Origin: Cloacibacillus sp.
GTDB taxonomy: Bacteria; Synergistota; Synergistia; Synergistales; Synergistaceae
NCBI RefSeq assembly: GCF_020860125.1
Contig: NZ_JAJBUX010000107.1
Span: 1-10,524 of the forward strand
DNA: 10,524 bases
Direction: 5' to 3'
Part shown: one piece after another, positions 5,368-10,524 of the stretch
Numbering within the stretch: position 1 is the first letter of the stretch
Layout of the letters: the number at the start of each line of letters is the position of its first letter
Position numbers and translations under genes: made by a program
The notes under the pieces: model-generated
The model's input: only the letters and a program-made list of their open reading frames with translations
Databases searched by the model: none
What the model was told of the DNA's origin: nothing

Positions 5368-6477
5368 ATGCAGCTTGGAAAAGATTTTAAAAAGGTTCTC
5401 CGGCAGATAGAGGAGGAGAAGGGGCTCTCGGAGGAGACTATAGTCTCCAGCCTCGAGGCGGCGATGATCTCCGCCTATAAGAAATTTAAGGGCGGAAATC
5501 AGCACACCGAAGTCTACATAGATGTCGAAAATGGTGAATTCTCTCTTTACGAGGTATACGAGATCGTGGAAGAGGTGGTCAACCCCGACGCGGAGATGAC
5601 CCTTGAAGAGGCAGAGCGCCGCGGATACAAGGAGCTCGAGGTCGGCGACATCATTCGCACCGAGGTGCTGCCGGAGGATTTCGGACGTATCGCGGCACAG
5701 ACGGCGCGGCAGGTCATCATCCAGAAGCTCAAGGACGCCGAACGCCAGGTGGTATACGAACAGTTCTCCGACAAAATCGGGAATATCGTCACCGGCTCGA
5801 TATTCAAAGCGGAGGGCGACCAGATACTCGTCCGTCTCAACGACAAGATGGAGGCGATCATGCCGAAGGAGGAGCGTATCCTCGGAGAAAAGTATATCCC
5901 CGGCAGCCGCTTGAAGTTTTATCTTCTCGACGTGCGCCAGACGACGCGCGGCCCGCGCATCATCGTTTCGCGTACCCATCCCGGACTTCTGCGCCGCCTG
6001 CTGGAGCTCGAGGTGCCTGAGATACAGGACGGCGTCGTTGAGATCCGCAACATCGTCCGTGAGGCGGGCACCCGCGCGAAGATTGCCGTGGCGAGCCTTG
6101 ACGTCAACGTCGAACCGCTCGGCGCCTGTGTCGGCAAACAGGGCGGGCGTATTAAATCTATAAGCAGCGAGCTTAACGGCGAGAGGATCGATATCATCGT
6201 CTTTAATAACGATCCGCTCAAATATATAGTGAACGCGCTCTCTCCCGCGAAGGTCGTGCGGATAGAGCCGCTTCTTGACCAGGACCGTTCCGTCATCGCC
6301 TATGTCCGCTCCGACCAGCTCTCGCTCGCCATCGGCAAGGCGGGGCAGAACGTGCGTCTCGCGGCGCGCCTCACCGGCTGGAAGATCGACACTAAGGTCA
6401 AGGAAGAAGAGAAGCTGCCGACGATGAAGGATCTCTTCATGGATCTCTCCGAGATAATCGACGAGGATAATAAATAG
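5368..6477 (+). CDS. nusA: Transcription termination/antitermination factor NusA
   Basis: The 369-residue NusA has the short form without the acidic repeats found in proteobacteria. An RNA-polymerase-binding N-terminal domain (LSEETIVSSLEAAMISAYKK) is followed by an S1 domain around residues 135-200 (GNIVTGSIFKAEGDQILVRL). KH1 follows with GACVGKQGGRIKSI near residue 255, then KH2 with LAIGKAGQNVRLAARLTGW near residue 320. NusA binds RNA polymerase and nascent RNA and modulates pausing, termination and antitermination. The start ATG 5368 follows AAGGGAG (5348-5354) at a rather long 13-base distance; no closer in-frame ATG, GTG or TTG exists. NusA is a candidate regulator of its own operon through the leader hairpin, but this is conjecture. 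Confidence 0.97.
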   Translation: MQLGKDFKKVLRQIEEEKGLSEETIVSSLEAAMISAYKKFKGGNQHTEVYIDVENGEFSLYEVYEIVEEVVNPDAEMTLEEAERRGYKELEVGDIIRTEVLPEDFGRIAAQTARQVIIQKLKDAERQVVYEQFSDKIGNIVTGSIFKAEGDQILVRLNDKMEAIMPKEERILGEKYIPGSRLKFYLLDVRQTTRGPRIIVSRTHPGLLRRLLELEVPEIQDGVVEIRNIVREAGTRAKIAVASLDVNVEPLGACVGKQGGRIKSISSELNGERIDIIVFNNDPLKYIVNALSPAKVVRIEPLLDQDRSVIAYVRSDQLSLAIGKAGQNVRLAARLTGWKIDTKVKEEEKLPTMKDLFMDLSEIIDEDNK

Positions 6478-6487
6478 GAGCGCCCCT

Positions 6488-6784
6488 ATGGATAGGCAGA
6501 GTTCTCAGCCAGTGCTGAAAAAACAGAGGCCGCGGACCTGCGTCGGCTGCGGGGAGGAATCCCCGAAGCGTATCCTGCTGCGCGTTATCAGGACGCCAGA
6601 GGGAGAGGTGCGCTATGATCCTACGGGAAAGGCCAACGGCCGCGGCGCGTACGTCTGTGCCCGGCGTTCCTGTGTGGAGGCCGCGAAGAAGAAAAAATCC
6701 TTCTCGCGGGCGCTGAAGACAGAGGTCCCCGAGATCCTTTACACCGAGCTGCTGGAAAAATGCGGCGAAGAAGAGGCGGGCTAG
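6488..6784 (+). CDS. ylxR: YlxR / RnpM family RNA-binding protein
   Basis: This 98-residue basic protein of the DUF448 (YlxR) family has the signature RTCVGCGEESPKRILLR near the start and GRGAYVC at residues 51-57. Cys18, Cys21, Cys57 and Cys62 form two pairs that could hold a metal, although not all homologues keep them. The Bacillus subtilis homologue (renamed RnpM) binds the RNA of RNase P and modulates it. The start ATG 6488 uses AGGAG (6476-6480), which overlaps the nusA stop, so translation is likely coupled. It is the normal gene after nusA. Confidence 0.93.
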   Translation: MDRQSSQPVLKKQRPRTCVGCGEESPKRILLRVIRTPEGEVRYDPTGKANGRGAYVCARRSCVEAAKKKKSFSRALKTEVPEILYTELLEKCGEEEAG

Positions 6785-6785
6785 G

Positions 6786-7127
6786 ATGGGCGCTCCGGCA
6801 TTGAGGGCGCTCAGTATGCTCAGCCTCGCGCGGCGGGCCCAGGAGCTGCTGATAGGCCAGGATAAGATATTTGAGGCGCTGCGCGGAGGGAAGAAGCTTG
6901 TGGTATTCGTGACGGAGGACTGCTCCGAAAACGTGCTTCGCAAGCTGCATTCTGCGGAAGAGCGCGGCGATTTGAATATATTCATATTAAAAGATACCGG
7001 AAGAGAGCTTCTTGGAAGACATCTGGGGATAAACGCCGCGCAGGCCGCGGCGCTTCCTGGGGGAAGCGGCTTTTCCGAAAAAATAGTTTCATTATTGAAT
7101 GAAGACAGGAGTGATGCGGATGAGTAA
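6786..7127 (+). CDS. ylxQ: L7Ae-family RNA-binding protein YlxQ
   Basis: The 113-residue protein resembles ribosomal L7Ae/L30e/S12e proteins, which recognise kink-turn RNA. The typical N-terminal helix MLSLARRAQELLIGQDKIFE is followed by the strand KKLVVFVTEDCSENVLRKL and a C-terminal region with LGRHLGINAAQAAAL. Compared with Bacillus YlxQ it has a longer C-terminus. ATG 6786 starts one base after the ylxR stop; an internal ATG at 6816 would also leave a complete domain, so the first ten residues are uncertain. Its cellular role is not well settled in any species. Confidence 0.9.
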   Translation: MGAPALRALSMLSLARRAQELLIGQDKIFEALRGGKKLVVFVTEDCSENVLRKLHSAEERGDLNIFILKDTGRELLGRHLGINAAQAAALPGGSGFSEKIVSLLNEDRSDADE

Positions 7128-9177
7128 AATCAGAGTATATGATCTTGCGAAGATGCTGGAAAAAAGCAACACGGAGATGGTGGAGATACTGAAAAAGCTC
7201 GGAGTCAGTATTAAATCGCATATGAGTTCGATAGACGAGGGGCTTATCCCGATGGTGGAGGAATCCCTTAAAGAGGAGAAAGAGGCCGCTACGCAGCAGG
7301 CAATAGAGGAAATATCGACCTACCCGACGGTGAATGTGCCTGAGGGAGCCTCTGTCTCAGACATCGCGGTGCTGATCGGTGAAAAGGCCGGCAGCGCGGT
7401 CAAGGCCCTGATGATCGAAGGGCTCATGATGCCGGCTACGACGCGGGCCGATGAAAAGGTGCTCCAAGTACTTGGCAAGACCTACAAGAGAAACTTCGTA
7501 TTTGGCAAAGAGCCCGAAAAGACGGCGGAGCCCGAAACGGCGCCTGCCGCGCCTGCGGAAAAAGAACCGGCGCCTTCCGCGCAGCCGCTGTGTCCTCAGC
7601 CTGTCGCTAAAAAGGCGAAGGGCAAGGAAAAATCAAAGAAAAAACATAGCGGTACAGGGGAGGCGGAAACACGCCCGCCGATAATCACCGTCATGGGGCA
7701 CGTCGACCATGGAAAGACGACGCTGCTTGACAATATCAGAAAGACCCATGTCACCGAAAAGGAGGCGGGCGGCATTACGCAGCACATTGGAGCCTCCCGC
7801 GTCGAATATAACGGCAACACGCTCGTATTCCTCGACACGCCGGGCCACGAAGCGTTCACCTCGATGCGCGCGCGCGGCGCTCAGGTCACGGATATCGTGA
7901 TCCTCGTGGTCGCAGCTGACGACGGCATCAAGCCGCAGACGATCGAGGCGCTCAACCACGCGAAGGCGGCGGGGGTTCCCATCGTCGTCGCCGTAAATAA
8001 GATGGACAAGCCGGAGGCGAAACCCGAGAGGGTCCGCCAGCAGCTCTCAGACTATGGACTCGTTCCCGAAGAATGGGGCGGCGACACTATCATGGTGGAC
8101 GTGGCTGCCAAACAGGGGCTTCACGTCGACGAGCTTCTCGAAATGCTGCTCATCGTCGCTGAAATGCAGGAGCTCAAGGCCGACCCGAAGGCCGCGCCTA
8201 CGGGCACCGTCATCGAGGCGAACCTTGACAAGGGCAAGGGGCCCGTGGCCACAGTCATCGTCCAGGAGGGTACGCTGCACCGCGGCGACATCATCCACAC
8301 CGGTACGGCGTGGGGCAAGATCCGCGCGATGATCGACGATAAGGGCAACAACGTGAACTCAGCCGGCCCCAGCATGCCGGTCGAGATCCTGGGGCTGGAA
8401 AACGTACCTCAGCCGGGAGAGAAGTTCACCACGCTCTCCACGGAGCGCGAGGCGCGCGACCTCATCTCGCAGAGCGAATTTGAGCGCCGCGAGACGGACC
8501 AGGGCAAGGCGAAGCGCCTTACGCTCGAAGAGCTCTACGAAAAGATGCAGACTGAGGAGATTCCGCAGCTGCGCATAGTCCTCAAGACGGATGTGCAGGG
8601 CTCGCTGGAAGCCTTCCATTCCTCTCTGATGAAGATGAGCACGAACGCGGTCTCCGTGAACATCGTGCACGAGGGCGTAGGCCGCATCTCCGAATCGGAC
8701 GTCATGCTCGCCTCCGCCTCCAACGCCATCATCATCGGCTTTAACGTCCGTCCTGACAGCAACGCGAAGAAGATCGCTGAAAACGAGGGCGTCCAGATAC
8801 GCCTCTATCAGGTCATCTACGACATGCTGGACGACGTAAAAGCCGCTATGGAGGGTATGCTGGCCCCCGAACTGCGCGAGCACACCCTTGGCCTGGCGGA
8901 GATACGCGAAATATTCCGTGTGCCGAAGATCGGCAACATCGCTGGATGCCGTATCACCGAGGGACTTATGCGCAGAAGCGCGAAGGTGCGCCTAATCCGT
9001 GACGGCGTCGTATTCTGGAACGGCGAACTGTCGAGCCTCAAGCACTTCAAGGACGACGTGCGCGAGATCAAGGCGGGCAACGAGTGCGGCCTAAGCTTTG
9101 AGAAATTCCAGGACTTTAAGGTCGGCGACGTCATCGAGGCCTACGAGATACTTAAAGAGAAAAAGACTCTGGAGTAA
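7120..9177 (+). CDS. infB: Translation initiation factor IF-2
   Basis: The 685-residue GTPase delivers initiator fMet-tRNA to the 30S subunit and promotes subunit joining. Two IF2-N-type modules (residues 1-40 and about 68-125) are followed by an Ala/Pro/Glu/Lys-rich linker (about 129-186) and the G domain: GHVDHGKT (193-200), GITQHIGA, DTPGH (239-243) and NKMD (293-296). The fifth motif reads VAAKQG rather than the more usual SAK. Domains II, III and C-terminal IF2-C follow. It is a short IF2, with a smaller N-terminus than in E. coli. The start is ATG 7120, eight bases after AGGAG (7107-7111), giving MSKIRVYDLAKML and an 8-base overlap with ylxQ. In-frame ATGs at 7099 and 7114 are poorly placed. 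Confidence 0.97.
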   Translation: MSKIRVYDLAKMLEKSNTEMVEILKKLGVSIKSHMSSIDEGLIPMVEESLKEEKEAATQQAIEEISTYPTVNVPEGASVSDIAVLIGEKAGSAVKALMIEGLMMPATTRADEKVLQVLGKTYKRNFVFGKEPEKTAEPETAPAAPAEKEPAPSAQPLCPQPVAKKAKGKEKSKKKHSGTGEAETRPPIITVMGHVDHGKTTLLDNIRKTHVTEKEAGGITQHIGASRVEYNGNTLVFLDTPGHEAFTSMRARGAQVTDIVILVVAADDGIKPQTIEALNHAKAAGVPIVVAVNKMDKPEAKPERVRQQLSDYGLVPEEWGGDTIMVDVAAKQGLHVDELLEMLLIVAEMQELKADPKAAPTGTVIEANLDKGKGPVATVIVQEGTLHRGDIIHTGTAWGKIRAMIDDKGNNVNSAGPSMPVEILGLENVPQPGEKFTTLSTEREARDLISQSEFERRETDQGKAKRLTLEELYEKMQTEEIPQLRIVLKTDVQGSLEAFHSSLMKMSTNAVSVNIVHEGVGRISESDVMLASASNAIIIGFNVRPDSNAKKIAENEGVQIRLYQVIYDMLDDVKAAMEGMLAPELREHTLGLAEIREIFRVPKIGNIAGCRITEGLMRRSAKVRLIRDGVVFWNGELSSLKHFKDDVREIKAGNECGLSFEKFQDFKVGDVIEAYEILKEKKTLE

Positions 9178-9190
9178 GTTAAATATATAA

Positions 9191-9286
9191 GCCTGCCGCC
9201 TCCTCCGTACAAAGCGGCCGCGCCAGCGCGGCGGATTTATTCCGCCGCCTTCGCGGTTCGGCATTATGCGGCGGGCGGCGGCAGGC
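9191..9286. repeat. Large nested palindrome between infB and ylxP
   Basis: An outer perfect 10-base inverted repeat, GCCTGCCGCC (9191-9200) and GGCGGCAGGC (9277-9286), encloses an inner perfect hairpin, GCGGCGGA (9228-9235) and TCCGCCGC (9241-9248), with loop TTTAT. A NotI-type palindrome GCGGCCGC (9214-9221) lies between. There is no T-run after the outer arm, so it is not a standard terminator, although it may pause polymerase or stabilise the infB mRNA 3' end. The G+C-rich, 96-base compact form resembles dispersed intergenic palindromic elements. Whether other copies exist in this genome is unknown. Confidence 0.7.
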
Positions 9287-9340
9287 AGAAGATACCTTTT
9301 AAGACTGCCAAAGGCATGCTGTAATTGGAGTGAAGATAAA

Positions 9341-9658
9341 ATGTCCTTTTGGATAGCTGCGGCGCAGCTTTCACTGAGGCTTCCCTTTGCGGGCAGCCTC
9401 AAAGACCGCAGACATGTGGTGCGCTCTCTCACCGACGGGGTGCACGGTCGTTTTGCTATCTCCGCCTCAGACCTTGGGCCGGACGGATGTCATAACGTTG
9501 CCGAGCTGGGGTTCGCGGCGGCGGGTTCTTCCCCCGCGGAGCTTGACGAGAGAATGGGCAACCTTGAAAAATATCTGTATCAGAGGGAAGAAGAGGGAGA
9601 ATTCGAGATAACCGGATTCTCGCTGGAGGTGTTCAATTATGGCGACCTATCGAATTGA
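9341..9658 (+). CDS. ylxP: YlxP-like DUF503 protein
   Basis: The 105-residue protein belongs to the DUF503 family, small ferredoxin-fold-like proteins encoded between infB and rbfA in Firmicutes and relatives. Visible family features are the N-terminal strand WIAAAQLSLRLPFAGSLKDRR, the VVRSL helix, SASDLGPDGCHNVAELGF and a C-terminal acidic helix. The start ATG 9341 has GGAG (9327-9330) ten bases upstream; an in-frame ATG at 9266 would begin inside the palindrome and adds an arginine-rich, unlikely extension. Its biochemical function is not established; location suggests a ribosome-related role. It overlaps rbfA by 20 bases. Confidence 0.88.
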   Translation: MSFWIAAAQLSLRLPFAGSLKDRRHVVRSLTDGVHGRFAISASDLGPDGCHNVAELGFAAAGSSPAELDERMGNLEKYLYQREEEGEFEITGFSLEVFNYGDLSN

Positions 9659-10016
9659 CAGGATAAACAAAGAATTTCTGCGTCTCATCTCCGAGATGCT
9701 CCAGACGCGGATAAAAAGGGCGGAGGCGGCGGAAGCCGTACTCACGAAGGTCTCCGTGTCGCGTGACCTGAGCTACGCAAAGGTTTTTTATACCCTTATA
9801 AAAGAAGAAAACCGCGAAAAGGTCCAGGCCGTGCTTGACTCGGCGGCGGGTCCCCTCCGTTCTATGCTCGGCAAGGAGATGCATCTGCGCACGATCCCCG
9901 AGCTGCACTTCTGCTATGACGACTCGGAAAACAGGGCGCGCGCGATGGACGAGCTGCTTGATAAAGTGGCTGAGCTTGACGCGCGGAAGAGGGCCGAAAG
10001 GGACGCTCGGCAGTGA
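9639..10016 (+). CDS. rbfA: 30S ribosome-binding factor RbfA
   Basis: The 125-residue single type-II KH domain protein fits RbfA, which binds 30S precursors near helix 1 of 16S rRNA during late maturation and cold adaptation. The N-terminus YRIDRINKEFLRLISEML is the family hallmark, followed by VSVSRDLSYAKVFYTL and a C-terminal half with LRTIPELHFCYDDSENRARAMDELL. The Shine-Dalgarno GGAGGTG (9625-9631) lies within ylxP, eight codons before its end, so the genes are translationally coupled. Together with rimP at the operon head it marks this as a 30S assembly operon. Confidence 0.95.
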   Translation: MATYRIDRINKEFLRLISEMLQTRIKRAEAAEAVLTKVSVSRDLSYAKVFYTLIKEENREKVQAVLDSAAGPLRSMLGKEMHLRTIPELHFCYDDSENRARAMDELLDKVAELDARKRAERDARQ

Positions 10017-10524
10017 CGGCGGAGAATAACGGCCTCTTCAACGAGGTGCTCGAAAAGCTGAAAAAGCATAAATCGTGGGTGATCCTCTGCCACGAAAACC
10101 CGGACGGAGACACACTTGGCAGCGCCTTTGCGCTCTATTCCCTGGGAAAGAGGGAGGGCAAATCCGTTATGATCGTCTCCCCCGACAGTCTGCCGGATAC
10201 CTTTTCCTTCTTTCCGCATGCGGCGGAGCTGCGCGTAACCAAAAGCCTCCCTGCCGAAGAGGTGCGGAACGCGCTGCTGGCCGCCGTTGACATCAGCACG
10301 GAAAAACGCGCGCAGTCCAACATGCCGGAGCTGCTGTCGGCCTGCGCCGACTCCGTCAACATCGACCACCACGGCGACAACACGATGTTCGCCGCGACGA
10401 ATCTCGTTGTGCCAAGTGCTTCCGCCACCGCGGAAATAATTACCGCGCTGCTTTCGGCCTACGGCAAAGGTATCACCGAGGGGGAAGCCTCCGCGCTCTA
10501 CACGTCGCTGGTGACCGATAACGG
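10013..10524 (+). CDS. nrnA: DHH-family phosphoesterase, NrnA-like nanoRNase (5' part, cut by window end)
   Basis: The first 170 codons of a DHH/DHHA1 phosphoesterase are present. The metal-binding motifs are HENPDGD (residues 27-33, with His27, Asp31 and Asp33), Asp93 in VDISTEKR and the signature DHH at 118-120. Homologues of the NrnA type degrade 2-5 nucleotide RNAs and dephosphorylate pAp to AMP; related proteins cleave c-di-AMP or pApA. The domain order and the position after rbfA favour NrnA, but the C-terminal DHHA1 half is outside the window. The start is GTG 10013, overlapping the rbfA stop by four bases (GTGA), a coupled arrangement. No internal stop or frameshift is seen. Confidence 0.92.
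   Translation, partial: MTAENNGLFNEVLEKLKKHKSWVILCHENPDGDTLGSAFALYSLGKREGKSVMIVSPDSLPDTFSFFPHAAELRVTKSLPAEEVRNALLAAVDISTEKRAQSNMPELLSACADSVNIDHHGDNTMFAATNLVVPSASATAEIITALLSAYGKGITEGEASALYTSLVTDN

Noticed and set aside
5275..5979. A 234-codon minus-strand frame opposite rimP and nusA
   Set aside because: It is the shadow of the NusA N-terminal coding sequence, with no independent support.
1..10524. CRISPR arrays, tRNA or rRNA genes
   Set aside because: No regularly spaced direct repeats, no tRNA-like T-loop/acceptor patterns and no rRNA segments were seen on either strand.

Overview
The window looks like chromosomal DNA of an anaerobic, fairly G+C-rich, Gram-negative-type bacterium. My best guess is a member of the Synergistota (Cloacibacillus/Synergistes-like). 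This rests on the order rimP-nusA-ylxR-ylxQ-infB-ylxP-rbfA-nrnA, shared by Firmicutes and Synergistota, on codon use, and on an anaerobic CO-dehydrogenase-type cluster. It is an inference; a distant clostridial host is the main alternative.

Layout. Positions 1-57 are the last 18 codons of an unidentified gene, followed by a textbook rho-independent terminator (76-107). Positions 108-384 are A+T-rich and carry only a frame open on the minus strand without a start, perhaps the scar of a transposase. Positions 385-4563 hold a four-gene unit, all on the plus strand: an Rrf2-type regulator, a CooS/CODH-fold protein, a four-cluster CooF-type ferredoxin and an FAD/NAD oxidoreductase. The Rrf2 gene and cooS are each preceded by a closely related inverted repeat (431-449 and 932-950), the likely operator of the regulator. 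Positions 4564-4831 are intergenic and contain an extended -10 promoter and a strong leader hairpin. From 4832 to the end runs a tightly packed translation/transcription operon: rimP, nusA, ylxR (rnpM), ylxQ, infB, ylxP, rbfA and the start of nrnA. Most of these genes overlap or are separated by a few bases. The exceptions are about 30 bases between rimP and nusA and a 163-base gap between infB and ylxP, which holds a large nested palindrome.

How the genes work together. The second operon is the conserved housekeeping set for 30S maturation, transcription elongation/antitermination, translation initiation and RNA turnover. The first is the interesting part. CooS keeps every cysteine and histidine ligand I can place for clusters D, B and C. 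It has nevertheless lost both catalytic acid/base residues of true Ni,Fe-CODHs (the His93 equivalent is Tyr91 and the Lys563 equivalent is Gln556) and the whole histidine proton relay. No cooC nickel-insertion gene is seen in the window. Together with an Fe-S-type Rrf2 regulator and an NADH-to-ferredoxin electron chain, this suggests an enzyme that is not a classical CO dehydrogenase. It may instead reduce a small oxidised substrate, as the CODH-fold protein CooS-V of Carboxydothermus hydrogenoformans does slowly with hydroxylamine. This functional reading is an inference.
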